From Chryseobacterium panacisoli (GTDB taxonomy: Bacteria; Bacteroidota; Bacteroidia; Flavobacteriales; Weeksellaceae), in the NCBI RefSeq assembly GCF_008274625.1, contig NZ_VTRU01000004.1, positions 62,001 through 126,000 of the forward strand: a stretch of 64,000 bases of DNA. The letters run 5' to 3'. The notes beneath the pieces were generated by a model. That model saw only the letters and a list, made by a program, of their open reading frames with translations, searched no databases and was not told the origin of the DNA. The translations under genes and the position numbers were made by a program. Positions 51,612 to 60,592 of this stretch are shown here, one piece after another (position 1 is the first letter of the stretch; each line of letters begins with the position of its first letter).

Positions 51612-52487
51612 ATGGCAACTAAAAAAATAGAAATCGTAGTATCTCCAAGACCTGCACACTTTGTAGGCGATGGATTCAGGGTTCACAATTTTATTCCAGG
51701 AGTACCTGGATTGGATATGAAAAGGATGGACCCGTTTATTATGCTTGATTACAATTCAAAATTTCATTTCAATGGTTCAGACAGACCAAGAGGCGTGGGA
51801 GTACACCCGCACAGAGGTTTTGAAACAGTAACGATAGCGTATAGCGGAAAAGTAGAACACCATGACAGCGCTGGCGGCGGCGGTGTTATAGGAGAAGGCG
51901 ACGTTCAATGGATGACCGCAGCAAAAGGAGTTCTTCATAAAGAATACCATGAAACAGCATGGGCAAAAGAAGGAGGAATCTTTCAGATGGTTCAGCTATG
52001 GGTAAATCTTCCTGCAAAAGATAAGATGAGCTGCCCGAAATACCAGGCTATTGAAAACTCCACGATGGAAAGAGCAGATTTAGGTGAAAATGGTTTTATA
52101 GAAATAATTGCCGGCGAATATAACGGTCATAAAGGTCCTGCAAGTACTTTCACACCGGTTCATATGATGAATGCCAAGCTTAAAGCAGGCGGAAAAGCTG
52201 ATTTTAATTTTCCTGCCCATTTCAATACCGCAGCTTTGGTTATTGAAGGAAGCATTATCGTCAACGGTGAAGAGACAGTGAAGGCTGATCACTTTGCCTT
52301 GTTTAAAAATGAAGGTGAAACATTCACTATTGAAGCAAAAGAAGATGCTGTTGTTTTGATCATCAGCGGTGAGCCTATCAATGAACCGATCTATCCTCAC
52401 GGCCCTTTTGTAATGAATTCCCGAGAGGAAATCATGCAGGCTTTTGAGGATTTCAACACCGGAAAGTTCGGATATCTTGAAGATTAA
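51612..52487 (+). CDS. Pirin family protein (first copy)
   Basis: About 291 residues from ATG 51612. The bicupin pirin fold is clear: PHRGFETVTIAYSGKVEHH, then GEGDVQWMTAAKGVLHKEYH carrying the metal-binding His residues and Glu. Bacterial pirins are iron cupins; some have quercetinase activity, others act as redox-sensing cofactors. Starts a same-strand run of eight genes with redox flavour. Separated from the next gene by palindrome C copy 2. Confidence 0.9.
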   Translation: MATKKIEIVVSPRPAHFVGDGFRVHNFIPGVPGLDMKRMDPFIMLDYNSKFHFNGSDRPRGVGVHPHRGFETVTIAYSGKVEHHDSAGGGGVIGEGDVQWMTAAKGVLHKEYHETAWAKEGGIFQMVQLWVNLPAKDKMSCPKYQAIENSTMERADLGENGFIEIIAGEYNGHKGPASTFTPVHMMNAKLKAGGKADFNFPAHFNTAALVIEGSIIVNGEETVKADHFALFKNEGETFTIEAKEDAVVLIISGEPINEPIYPHGPFVMNSREEIMQAFEDFNTGKFGYLED

Positions 52488-52547
52488 AAGAATTAAATTT
52501 ATCTTAATCTTAGATAATTCCTTTTTTTATTAACTTTATATAATGGC

Positions 52548-52580
52548 AAACCTTATAGGTTTTGAAAACCTGTAAGGTGT
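52548..52580. repeat. Palindrome, family C copy 2 (diverged)
   Basis: AAACCTTATAGGTTTT (52548-52563) faces AAAACCTGTAAGGTGT (52565-52580). It differs at two positions from the copy at 13956-13988. Confidence 0.7.
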
Positions 52581-52643
52581 AGCTATTGCAATCAATAAGC
52601 TTTGCTTTATTACAGAAAGCAGACAATCCTTAATTCAAAAATT

Positions 52644-52955
52644 ATGAAACCGGAATTTGAAAATATACCTCTTGTAAAAGCGGAAAAAAGATTTGAAATA
52701 GAATTTAACGGGCATTATGCATTCATTGATTATCGTGAGACAACACACCAGATTGCTTTGGTACACACTGAAGCAGACCCTGAGCTGGCAGGCACAGGTG
52801 CAGCAGCGGCTGTAGTTGAGAAAACCCTCAATTATATTGAAGAAAGCGGAAAAAAGCTTCTTCCCTTCTGTCCTTATGTTTTTGCTTTTATCAAGAAACA
52901 TCCTGAATGGAAACGTATCGTGGATGAGAAATTTGAAGGATATGACAAACTTTAA
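52644..52955 (+). CDS. Small GNAT acetyltransferase (YjdJ/NATD1-like, first copy)
   Basis: 103 residues from ATG 52644; an upstream ATG at 52602 is less likely. The core is GHYAFIDYRETTHQIALVHTEADPELAGTGAAAAVVEKTL, with the acetyl-CoA loop (GTGAA), then KLLPFCPYVFAFIKKHPEW with the conserved PxCP. This is the compact GNAT class like human NATD1 and E. coli YjdJ, whose substrates are unknown. A second such protein ends the cluster (55661-55948). Confidence 0.85.
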   Translation: MKPEFENIPLVKAEKRFEIEFNGHYAFIDYRETTHQIALVHTEADPELAGTGAAAAVVEKTLNYIEESGKKLLPFCPYVFAFIKKHPEWKRIVDEKFEGYDKL

Positions 52956-53012
52956 ATTTCCTGTAAAGCCAATCAATTTATTTAAATAACATTTTAAAAG
53001 TATCACATCATC

Positions 53013-53912
53013 ATGTCAAATATTGGACTTATCATTGAAGAAAAAGCAGCAGATATCGGAAATTTTCTGGTAGGAAGACTTCTCCCTTTCCGTGAGAAAA
53101 GAGCAGTTGGGCCTTTTGTTTTTATCGATCACATGGGACCTTCAGAATTAAAGGATTATCAGAACCTTGATGTTCCACCGCATCCCCATATCGGATTATC
53201 TACATTAACGTATTTGCTGGAAGGTTCTATTTTCCACAGAGACAGTATCGGAAGTGCTCTTGAAATAAAACCAGGAGCCGTTAACTGGATGACTGCCGGA
53301 AAAGGCGTTGTACATTCGGAAAGAACCCCTGAATATTTAAGACACACCGATAAGAGACTTCATGGATTCCAGATCTGGGTAGGACTTCCGAAGCATCTTG
53401 AACAGTCTGAGCCAACTTTTCATCATATTGAAGCTGATGAGATTCCGGTTTGGGAGGAAGATGGCATTCAGTATAAACTAATTGCCGGTGAAGCATTTGG
53501 CAGAACATCTCCGGTTCCTGTACACAGCAAGTTATTTTTTATCGAAATAAAAACAAAAGGTGCCAAGAAAATAAGCATCGGAAAAGATCTTTACGGAGAA
53601 GCAGCAATGTATGTTCTGGATGGAACCGTTACCACAGAAGGAAATTCCTATGGTTCAAAACAGCTGATGATCGCTAAAGATACTAAGCTTTGCGAGTTTG
53701 ATATGAGCGAAAACGGAACAGTTTATCTTTTCGGAGGCGAGCCATTTGATGAAGAACGTTTTATCTTCTGGAATTTTGTTAACTCTGATAAAGAATTACT
53801 TGATCAGGCAAAAGTAAACTGGAACGACCAGAATCACGATGCCTTCCCTTTGGTTCCGGGAGATGAAAATGAATATGTTCCGCTTCCTAAGGCTATTTTA
53901 AACAGAAAATAA
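53013..53912 (+). CDS. Pirin family protein (second copy)
   Basis: 299 residues, bicupin. PHPHIGLSTLTYLLEGSIFHRD and GAVNWMTAGKGVVHSERTPE hold the iron ligands; the second barrel ends with LFGGEPFDEERFIFWNFV. It differs clearly from the first pirin in the cluster, so this is not a recent duplication. Its end is 21 bases from the FMN reductase gene, suggesting one transcript and perhaps a shared redox role. Confidence 0.9.
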   Translation: MSNIGLIIEEKAADIGNFLVGRLLPFREKRAVGPFVFIDHMGPSELKDYQNLDVPPHPHIGLSTLTYLLEGSIFHRDSIGSALEIKPGAVNWMTAGKGVVHSERTPEYLRHTDKRLHGFQIWVGLPKHLEQSEPTFHHIEADEIPVWEEDGIQYKLIAGEAFGRTSPVPVHSKLFFIEIKTKGAKKISIGKDLYGEAAMYVLDGTVTTEGNSYGSKQLMIAKDTKLCEFDMSENGTVYLFGGEPFDEERFIFWNFVNSDKELLDQAKVNWNDQNHDAFPLVPGDENEYVPLPKAILNRK

Positions 53913-53933
53913 TCTCAGTTCAGACAATCAAAC

Positions 53934-54473
53934 ATGAAAATATTAGCATTTGCCGGAAGTACATCTTCCACTTCCATCAACAGGGAACTGGTAAAGTTTG
54001 TTCTGAAAGATTTTCAGGACGAGGAAATCAATCTGATTGACCTCAACGATTTCACTATGCCTGTATTCTCTGTAGACCTTGAAAAGAAAGGGTTTCCGGA
54101 TGAAGCTCATCATTTTTTAAAAGCTATTGAAGAATGTGATGTGATCATCTGCTCTCTTGCTGAGCACAACCGTTCTTACAGCTCGGCTTTTAAAAATGTT
54201 TTTGACTGGTCCTCAAGGATCAATGTAAAAGTATTCCAGAATAAACCGATGCTTTTGATGAGCACCTCTCCAGGAGGCTATGGCGGAGGAAATGTAATGA
54301 ATACGGCAAAAACATTTTTCCCACAGTTTGCAGCAGATATCAAGGATACTTTTTCATTGCCTAAGTTTTATGAAAATTTTGATATGGAAAGCGGAGTCAT
54401 CAATCCGGATATGCTGAATGATCTGAAAGGTAAAATACAGAACTTTAAAAATCAGGTCAAAGCAAATGACTAA
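53934..54473 (+). CDS. NADPH-dependent FMN reductase family protein
   Basis: 179 residues, flavodoxin-like. LAFAGSTSSTSINRELV is the FMN phosphate loop; SLAEHNRSYSSAFKNVFDWSS and MSTSPGGYGGGNVMNTA complete the site. It reduces FMN, quinones or azo compounds with NAD(P)H. Its last 8 bases overlap the start of the TMEM175-like gene, so translation is coupled. Confidence 0.9.
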   Translation: MKILAFAGSTSSTSINRELVKFVLKDFQDEEINLIDLNDFTMPVFSVDLEKKGFPDEAHHFLKAIEECDVIICSLAEHNRSYSSAFKNVFDWSSRINVKVFQNKPMLLMSTSPGGYGGGNVMNTAKTFFPQFAADIKDTFSLPKFYENFDMESGVINPDMLNDLKGKIQNFKNQVKAND

Positions 54474-55044
54474 AGGAAGACTAGAGGCGTTCAGTGATGG
54501 TGTTCTTGCTATTATTATCACCATTATGGTACTTGAACTGAAAGTACCGGAAGGAAATAGCTGGGCCAGTCTTAAACCTCTTCTTCCTAAGTTTCTGGCT
54601 TATATTTTCAGTTTTATTTATGTAGGAATCTACTGGAACAATCATCATCATTTGTTTCAGACGGTAAAAAAAGTAAATGGAAGCATTCTTTGGGCCAATC
54701 TCCACCTTCTGTTCTGGCTTTCTCTGATGCCTGTGGCTACGGAGTGGATCGGAACAACCGGTTTTGCTAAAAATCCTGTTGCTGTATATGGGATCGGGCT
54801 CATTATGGCGGCAATTGCCTATACCATTATGGAACATGTCATTATCCGGTGCGAGGGGGAAGATTCAAAGCTGAAAGAGGCCATTCATTCTAAATATAAG
54901 GAATATATCTCTATTGTATTTTATGTCCTGGGAATCGCTACTTCATTTTTTTATCCTTATATTGCCATAGGTTTTTATTATATCGTGGCTCTCATATGGC
55001 TGATTCCGGACAGAAGAATCGAAAAATCATTAAAAGAAAATTAA
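54466..55044 (+). CDS. TMEM175 family potassium channel-like protein (DUF1211)
   Basis: 192 residues with about six membrane helices. The signature RLEAFSDGVLAIIITIMVLELK in helix 1 includes the FSDG motif of TMEM175. NNHHHLFQTV and LFWLSLMPVATEWIG follow as in bacterial homologues. Bacterial TMEM175 proteins are tetrameric K+ channels without a classical filter. It overlaps the FMN reductase gene by 8 bases and lies 1 base before yjdI. Confidence 0.88.
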   Translation: MTKGRLEAFSDGVLAIIITIMVLELKVPEGNSWASLKPLLPKFLAYIFSFIYVGIYWNNHHHLFQTVKKVNGSILWANLHLLFWLSLMPVATEWIGTTGFAKNPVAVYGIGLIMAAIAYTIMEHVIIRCEGEDSKLKEAIHSKYKEYISIVFYVLGIATSFFYPYIAIGFYYIVALIWLIPDRRIEKSLKEN

Positions 55045-55045
55045 T

Positions 55046-55264
55046 ATGGAAACACACGAATATCCCAACGGTAACATCACCGTCATCTGGCAGCCTCAAA
55101 AGTGTATCCACTCGGCTGTATGCGTAAAATTGCTTCCAAAAGTCTACAATCCTAAAGAAAGACCTTGGATAAAAGCAGAGAATGCAAGTCCGGAAGAACT
55201 TAGAACACAGATAGACCAATGCCCTTCTGGTGCATTAAGTTATAAATTCAATACAGAAAAATAA
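55046..55264 (+). CDS. yjdI: YjdI-like (4Fe-4S) mono-cluster protein
   Basis: 72 residues. HSAVCVKLLPKVYNPKERPW and IDQCPSGAL, with Cys in KCIHSAVC and QCPSGA, form the divergent Fe-S site of the YjdI family. In E. coli yjdI is next to yjdJ; here a YjdJ protein lies two genes downstream. The stop overlaps the OsmC start (TAATG). Biochemical role is unknown; perhaps electron transfer to peroxide or electrophile detoxification. Confidence 0.85.
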   Translation: METHEYPNGNITVIWQPQKCIHSAVCVKLLPKVYNPKERPWIKAENASPEELRTQIDQCPSGALSYKFNTEK

Positions 55265-55659
55265 TGGCGGTAACGGTAAAAGCAAGTTTAGGAAAAACAA
55301 AATATTATACAGAAGTAACAGCCGGCGAAAATAAGATCATTACAGATGAACCTATTGATAAAGGCGGGCAGAACAAAGGTCTTAACCCAATGGAAATTCT
55401 GGCTACATCACTGGCAAGCTGTACAGCAGCTACGTTGAGAATGTATATTGAAAGAAAGGAATGGGATATAGAAAACATCAATGTAGAAGTAGAGCTTGAA
55501 AATTTCCCACTAACAAAAAGAGCAGTTTTCAAAAGAGACATCAGCTTTGAAGGTATTCTTGATGATGAGCAGCTGAAAAGACTGCACACCATTGCTGATG
55601 CATGCCCAGTTCATAAAATATTAACCAACGATATAGAAATACTAACTAAATTCTCATAA
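55264..55659 (+). CDS. OsmC family protein
   Basis: 131 residues. GGQNKGLNPMEILATSLASCTAATLRMY places the first redox Cys in the central helix, and ADACPVHKIL the second. OsmC/Ohr proteins are thiol peroxidases that reduce organic or fatty-acid hydroperoxides. Its place between YjdI and YjdJ supports a redox-stress operon. Confidence 0.92.
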   Translation: MAVTVKASLGKTKYYTEVTAGENKIITDEPIDKGGQNKGLNPMEILATSLASCTAATLRMYIERKEWDIENINVEVELENFPLTKRAVFKRDISFEGILDDEQLKRLHTIADACPVHKILTNDIEILTKFS

Positions 55660-55660
55660 T

Positions 55661-55948
55661 ATGATCGAAGTAAAACAAAACAACGACGAGAAACACGGAA
55701 GTTTTGAAGCTTTCATAGATGGAAGTCGCGCAGGAATGATGACGTATACCTGGGCGGGAGAAGAAAGATTTATTATAGACCACACCGAGGTGGAAGAAGC
55801 CTACAACGGAAAAGGTGTAGGCAAGGAAATGCTTCTGGCTGCAGTGGATTTTGCCAGAAAAAACGGGAAAAAGATTATTCCCCTCTGCCCTTTCGCTAAG
55901 GCAAGTTTCCAGAAAAGTGAGGAACTTCAGGATGTTTTGGTGAATTAA
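55661..55948 (+). CDS. yjdJ: YjdJ-like GNAT acetyltransferase (second copy)
   Basis: 95 residues. GMMTYTWAGEERFIIDHTEVEEAYNGKGVGKEML carries the acetyl-CoA loop, followed by KIIPLCPFAKASFQK with the PxCP Cys. It is the same mini-GNAT class as 52644-52955 but clearly a different sequence. It closes the run pirin-GNAT-pirin-FMN reductase-TMEM175-YjdI-OsmC-YjdJ; a terminator follows. Confidence 0.9.
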   Translation: MIEVKQNNDEKHGSFEAFIDGSRAGMMTYTWAGEERFIIDHTEVEEAYNGKGVGKEMLLAAVDFARKNGKKIIPLCPFAKASFQKSEELQDVLVN

Positions 55949-55974
55949 GCACTGTTTTCCACCCCTTATCATAC

Positions 55975-56006
55975 AAACCTTTCAGAGTATTTCTGGAAGG
56001 TTTTTT
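55975..56006 (+). terminator. Rho-independent terminator after the pirin/OsmC/YjdJ cluster
   Basis: AAACCTTTCAGA (55975-55986) pairs with TCTGGAAGGTTT (55992-56003), with one wobble and a T-run. Confidence 0.85.
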
Positions 56007-56090
56007 TATGCAGTTATTTTATTTTCAATACCAGATGCTCTCTTAACACAAAGTTTATTTTGAATTATATCAAATTTTAAGCAGGCAAAG

Positions 56091-56201
56091 ATGAATCAAT
56101 TTTTAATCGATTTGATGAAGCAAACTGTTATTATTAACTCAGAAAGACAGAAGAGCAAAGTTACTTTCAGTGATATACCCGTTGTCACTATAAAAAGATG
56201 A
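56091..56201 (+). other. Tiny open frame in the 453-base gap before the symporter (doubtful)
   Basis: A 36-codon frame starts with ATG at 56091 and ends in TGA at 56199-56201, preceded by GGCAAAG. The peptide MNQFLIDLMKQ is not recognised. The gap also holds a fragment of family D (56227-56265) and the symporter promoter at 56374-56381. It may be a small protein or a gene remnant. Confidence 0.2.
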
Positions 56202-56226
56202 AAATATAGAGAATAATTGCTTTTAT

Positions 56227-56265
56227 GAAGTTCATAACTTCCTACTTCCTGCGCCAAGCTTCAAA
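56227..56265. repeat. Fragment of repeat family D
   Basis: GAAGTTCATAACTTCC, TACTTCCTGCG and CCAAGCTTC resemble the ends of the element at 15005-15140. Confidence 0.35.
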
Positions 56266-56373
56266 CCTTTCTGAAAATACAGGTTTTATCCTGAGCTTAG
56301 ATCACTTTCAAAAAAGTAATTGTATAAAAATTGTGTCTGAACTAAATTCATGATTCACGACTGATCTTTTTTA

Positions 56374-56381
56374 TATATTTG
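56374..56381 (+). promoter_or_regulatory. Promoter -7 box for the sodium:solute symporter gene
   Basis: TATATTTG, 20 bases before the ATG at 56402. No clear -33 TTG. Confidence 0.5.
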
Positions 56382-56401
56382 CTAAAATTTAAAAATCAAG
56401 C

Positions 56402-57961
56402 ATGAATTCAGGAACTATCCTTTTGCTATTTGTTTTCATCTATTTTATCGGCCTTTTGGTGATTTCTTATTTCACCAGCCGGAATTCTGATAACCAGTCA
56501 TTTTTTATCGGTAACAAAAAGAGTAAATGGTGGCTCGTTGCATTCGGAATGATAGGAACCAGCTTAAGCGGGGTTACTTTTATTTCTGTTCCGGGAACTG
56601 TAGGAAAAATGACCGGCTCCGAATATATCTACGGAGGTTTTGAGTATTATATGATGGTCATCGGGTTTTTCATCGGATATTTTATCGTTGCAGCAATACT
56701 GCTCCCACTTTACTATAAGATGAACCTTACCTCTATTTATACCTATCTGGGGAAAAGATTCAATGTGGAAGCCCATAAAATAGGTTCTATCTTCTTCATT
56801 ATTTCAAGGGCAATTGGTGCTACGGCAAGATTATATCTGGTGGTAAACGTTTTACAGATATTTTTGCTTGAGGGGCTGGGTGTTCCATTTTGGGTAACGT
56901 CTCTTGTTCTTTTGCTGATGGTACTTCTGTACACTTTTGAAGGAGGGGTAAAGACGATTGTCATTACAGATACGCTGCAGACTTCTTTTATGATTATCAG
57001 TCTTGTAGCGTGTATCGTTTATATTTTATCGAATCTGAATTTATCATTTGGAGAAGCCTATACTATTCTGGAACAGAAAAACTATACTCATTTCATCAAT
57101 TTTGACCCTAATTCCAAAACCTTTTTCCTGAAAACAATTCTGGGCGGAATTTTTATTACGATTGCAATGACGGGACTGGATCAGGAAATGATGCAGAAAA
57201 ATATCTCTGTAGACAATCTTAAGAATTCAAAGAAAAATATGCTGACCTTTGCAGGAACACTTCTTATTGTGAATCTTGCCTTCTTATTCCTGGGAGGATT
57301 GCTTTATCTTTTTGCATTACAGCACGGAGCAGAATATGGAACTCTGAATTCTGAAACAGTGACGAATATTTTCGGATTTAAGGATAATGCAGGAAACATC
57401 AAAAATATAATGGGAGACGACCTTTTCCCGGCTTTATCACTTCAAGGGTATTTTCCAATGATGATTTCCGTTATTTTCATTATCGGATTGATCTCAGCGT
57501 TATTCCCTTCTGCAGATGGTGCTTTAACGGCTGTAACAAGTTCGTATTGTGTAGATTTATTAAACCTTAATGAAGATAAAACCAGAACTGAAAAAGAGAA
57601 GAAACGTCTTCGTATGAAAGTACATTTGATCTTCACGGTAGTTTTCTTTATTTTAATCATGGTTTTCAAATCATTGAATGACAAATCTATTGTTTACCTG
57701 ATCATGGAAATTGCAGGATATACTTACGGACCGCTTTTAGGGCTTTTCGCTTTTGGAATTTTCACAAAGTTTCAGATCTCCAGAAAATACTCCATCCTCG
57801 CAGTGACTATCTTAGCACCTGTTCTTACCTATTTGATCAACCTTGCTGTTACCACTTATACCGATTACAAAATTGGTGTGGAACTTATTGTTCTTAACGG
57901 ACTTCTGACCTTTATTGGTCTGTGGCTGGTAAAAAACAAAAACTATTTAAAAGTCGTTTAA
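56402..57961 (+). CDS. Sodium:solute symporter (SSS family)
   Basis: 519 residues with about 13 membrane helices. KSKWWLVAFGMIGTSLSGVTFISVPG is the SSS helix 1-2 region. GLDQEMMQKNISVDN and a later GLISALFPSADGALTAVTSSY match the sodium-site helix of PutP/SGLT-like proteins. The solute is not evident from the sequence. Shares a bidirectional terminator with the metalloprotease gene. Confidence 0.9.
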   Translation: MNSGTILLLFVFIYFIGLLVISYFTSRNSDNQSFFIGNKKSKWWLVAFGMIGTSLSGVTFISVPGTVGKMTGSEYIYGGFEYYMMVIGFFIGYFIVAAILLPLYYKMNLTSIYTYLGKRFNVEAHKIGSIFFIISRAIGATARLYLVVNVLQIFLLEGLGVPFWVTSLVLLLMVLLYTFEGGVKTIVITDTLQTSFMIISLVACIVYILSNLNLSFGEAYTILEQKNYTHFINFDPNSKTFFLKTILGGIFITIAMTGLDQEMMQKNISVDNLKNSKKNMLTFAGTLLIVNLAFLFLGGLLYLFALQHGAEYGTLNSETVTNIFGFKDNAGNIKNIMGDDLFPALSLQGYFPMMISVIFIIGLISALFPSADGALTAVTSSYCVDLLNLNEDKTRTEKEKKRLRMKVHLIFTVVFFILIMVFKSLNDKSIVYLIMEIAGYTYGPLLGLFAFGIFTKFQISRKYSILAVTILAPVLTYLINLAVTTYTDYKIGVELIVLNGLLTFIGLWLVKNKNYLKVV

Positions 57962-57976
57962 TCTTTATAAAAAAAT

Positions 57977-58013
57977 AAAAAGGCTGTCCTCAATTGAAGA
58001 CAGCCTTTTTTAT
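57977..58013. terminator. Bidirectional terminator between the symporter and metalloprotease genes
   Basis: AAAAAGGCTGTC (57977-57988) pairs with GACAGCCTTTTT (57999-58010), with an inner TCAATTGA palindrome. Confidence 0.88.
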
Positions 58014-58030
58014 TTCAGTGAAGGGATTCT

Positions 58031-60265
58031 TTATTCTTTAATCCACTTGATTGTTTTCTCTATATTCTTAGATTTAACTTTAATCAGATAATCACCTGTA
58101 ACCAATTGAGACAAATCAAAAGTACCTACTTTATCATGGTTCAATTTATTATTAGCCTGAGTGAATACTAATTTTCCGCTTACATCATATACTGTCATAT
58201 CATACACTTCATTTGAATTGGTAAATCTAATATTCAGAAGTCCTTTACTCGGATTAGGATAGACTACGAATACATCTTTATTTGTAGCTGTTTCATTCAC
58301 ACCCAGTGTTTGAGTGATGGTAAAGTTAATAGGGTTAATATTATAAAATACATTCGTTTCTGCAGCCACCATAATTCTGGCCTGCGTGGTGGTTACATTA
58401 GGAATCGTAACCGTCTCGGAGCCATCATTTGCAGTAGAGCCTAAGATAAGTGTAGGATACGTAAGGCCTCCGTCTGTGGAAAGGAAAATATTTACAGTAG
58501 CACAATTCACTGGGAAAGCAGTTGTATTTGCTACATCCCATGTTATGGTCTGAGTAGAATTACCCGCCCAGTTTACCGCTGTAGTAGGTGCAGTTACATT
58601 GAACGGTCCTGAATTTCCATCAACGGTAATAATAGCATCATCATTGGTAACTCCTGCGCAACCTGCATTATTATCTCTTACAGTCAGTCTGAACTCTAAG
58701 GTTCTGGCATAGGCTGGTCTCACTTCTCCTTTGGATACGGTTCCGTTGATCACATCTGTAAGTTTCGGGAAATATCTGTAAGGAACGGTTACAGGTACGT
58801 ATGATCTGAATATAGCAGCATTACCTGTTGGGGCATTCCAGTCGCCTGCCGGTCCCACATCGTTCTGTTCCCAGCTGTAAGTAAGCGGATTGTTATCTAT
58901 GTCTGAAGCAGATCCTTCTAATCTGAACGGAGTACTCTTAGGGATGGTATAATCACCTCCTGCATTTACAGTAGGAGCGAAATTATTGGTCGGAAGTGTA
59001 ACCTGACATGAAGTTGACTGAACTTTCGCTGTAATAGACTGGAATGATTTGGTATGGAAAGTAGGGATACTGTTAGCAGCTAAGTTATTGGTACTTCCAC
59101 AAATTCCTGCATATGCCATAATGGTAATTCCACTTCCGGGTTCTACAGCATTGGCAGCACTACGGTTACCATTACAGCTGCCTGTAATTGCGTTAAAAGT
59201 ATGAGGACCTCCAAACTGATGTCCTACTTCATGCGCTACATAATCAATATCGTAAGGGTCACCCACAGGGTTAGGAGAACCGGTAATCCCTCTTCCTTTA
59301 TTCGTTGCATTGCATATTACTCCTAATCCGGCCAATCCGCCACCACCTGTACTGAAAGTATGGCCAATGTCATAATTAGCATTTCCTATCAGTAAATCAA
59401 TCTGAGTCTGGCTTTCATTAATTAATGTCCCAGCAGCATTATTCCCGTTAAATGGATCAGTAGTAGCATTTGTAAAAACAACATTGGCTTCATTATCCAC
59501 CAATACTAATCTAGAAGCCACTTCCTGCTCATAAACTCCATTTACTCTGTTTACTGATGTTACAATTGCCGAAAGGGTTTGTGCAACAGTAGGAGTAGCT
59601 GAACCAGTTGCTGCTACAGCATATTCTCCTGTGCAAGCCACTGCAAATCTGAAAACTCTAATTTGAGTTCCTACGCTTGGACTTACGGTTTTTTGAGCGT
59701 TTTTTTTTCCTAATGGAGACTCGTCCTCATCTTTTACTCCGCAGGATCTTGGATTCTTATCAATTAAGTCACTTTTTTTATAAATGATATAATTGTTAAT
59801 ATCCTGTTTTGCATAAGGATCAATATAAGTATCACCTGCTACTACAGATTTGATCTGCGCATGAAAACCAAGCTCAGTAAAATCAAGTTTTATAGTAGCG
59901 TATTTATCATCAATTCCCTGTCCTGTAAAAGTAATAATCTGAGGAAATTGGCTGGCTAATCCCGGAGCCATTACCGAAGATTTCCAGATTTTGAATTTTG
60001 CTTTCGTACCGTCTGGCATAGGCAACACAATAATGGGAGCATTATCTTTACGATCATTGTCTTTCAGCTCCGGAACGGAATTAAAATAACTTTTCATTCC
60101 AGCTACATCTAATGTGTAGGTTAATGACTTTTCCGGTTGTACGGTTCTGTTTTTAGGATCTGCTTTGATGGACCTCTCACTGATCACGGTAAAAAAGTCC
60201 TGTGCTTTCCCTGAGGAAATAGATATTACAAATATCCCCAGATAAAATAATTGTTTAATTTTCAT
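58031..60265 (-). CDS. Secreted reprolysin-like zinc metalloprotease with T9SS sorting domain
   Basis: 744 residues. Signal peptide (about 1-21, SSGKAQ), then a propeptide region. The zinc site HEVGHQFGGPH gives ligands His345, His349, His355 and base Glu346, and the Met-turn is ITIMAYAGIC; this is metzincin architecture. A PKD-like domain follows (NAGGDYTIPKSTPFRLEGSA), then beta domains. The C-terminus VVYPNPSKGLLNIRF to TIKWIKE is a type A T9SS sorting domain. It is exported through the type IX system and likely digests extracellular protein. Confidence 0.9.
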   Translation of the reverse strand: MKIKQLFYLGIFVISISSGKAQDFFTVISERSIKADPKNRTVQPEKSLTYTLDVAGMKSYFNSVPELKDNDRKDNAPIIVLPMPDGTKAKFKIWKSSVMAPGLASQFPQIITFTGQGIDDKYATIKLDFTELGFHAQIKSVVAGDTYIDPYAKQDINNYIIYKKSDLIDKNPRSCGVKDEDESPLGKKNAQKTVSPSVGTQIRVFRFAVACTGEYAVAATGSATPTVAQTLSAIVTSVNRVNGVYEQEVASRLVLVDNEANVVFTNATTDPFNGNNAAGTLINESQTQIDLLIGNANYDIGHTFSTGGGGLAGLGVICNATNKGRGITGSPNPVGDPYDIDYVAHEVGHQFGGPHTFNAITGSCNGNRSAANAVEPGSGITIMAYAGICGSTNNLAANSIPTFHTKSFQSITAKVQSTSCQVTLPTNNFAPTVNAGGDYTIPKSTPFRLEGSASDIDNNPLTYSWEQNDVGPAGDWNAPTGNAAIFRSYVPVTVPYRYFPKLTDVINGTVSKGEVRPAYARTLEFRLTVRDNNAGCAGVTNDDAIITVDGNSGPFNVTAPTTAVNWAGNSTQTITWDVANTTAFPVNCATVNIFLSTDGGLTYPTLILGSTANDGSETVTIPNVTTTQARIMVAAETNVFYNINPINFTITQTLGVNETATNKDVFVVYPNPSKGLLNIRFTNSNEVYDMTVYDVSGKLVFTQANNKLNHDKVGTFDLSQLVTGDYLIKVKSKNIEKTIKWIKE

Positions 60266-60380
60266 ATATAATGGTTTGTAATTTTTATTAATTCAAACAA
60301 CAAGACCAAAAACCAACAAATAATCAGTTAAAGGTTCATAAATCAAATAATATTGAATTATAAAATTAGTTAAATTTATT

Positions 60381-60388
60381 CAAATTTA
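60381..60388 (-). promoter_or_regulatory. Candidate -7 box for the metalloprotease gene
   Basis: Minus-strand TAAATTTG, implying a leader of about 110 bases. The gap 60266-60592 otherwise shows only this and the opposite promoter. Confidence 0.4.
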
Positions 60389-60519
60389 TATATGAAAATT
60401 TAAAAAAGACACGTTTTTTTTGTACCAACAGCAACAATCAGGCTACCACAAAGCTTTCAGCTCAATACCTAAATTTTCTGTATTTAAATAACTAATTTTA
60501 TAGACTTTTTCATTTTAAT

Positions 60520-60527
60520 TATCTTTG
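60520..60527 (+). promoter_or_regulatory. Promoter -7 box for the secreted protein gene at 60593
   Basis: TATCTTTG fits TAnnTTTG; leader of about 60 bases. Confidence 0.45.
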
Positions 60528-60592
60528 AACCGAATGATATAAATCCATTCAAAAATTCAACAAAATAAAAAGAAACAAAAATCAAAAAAACC

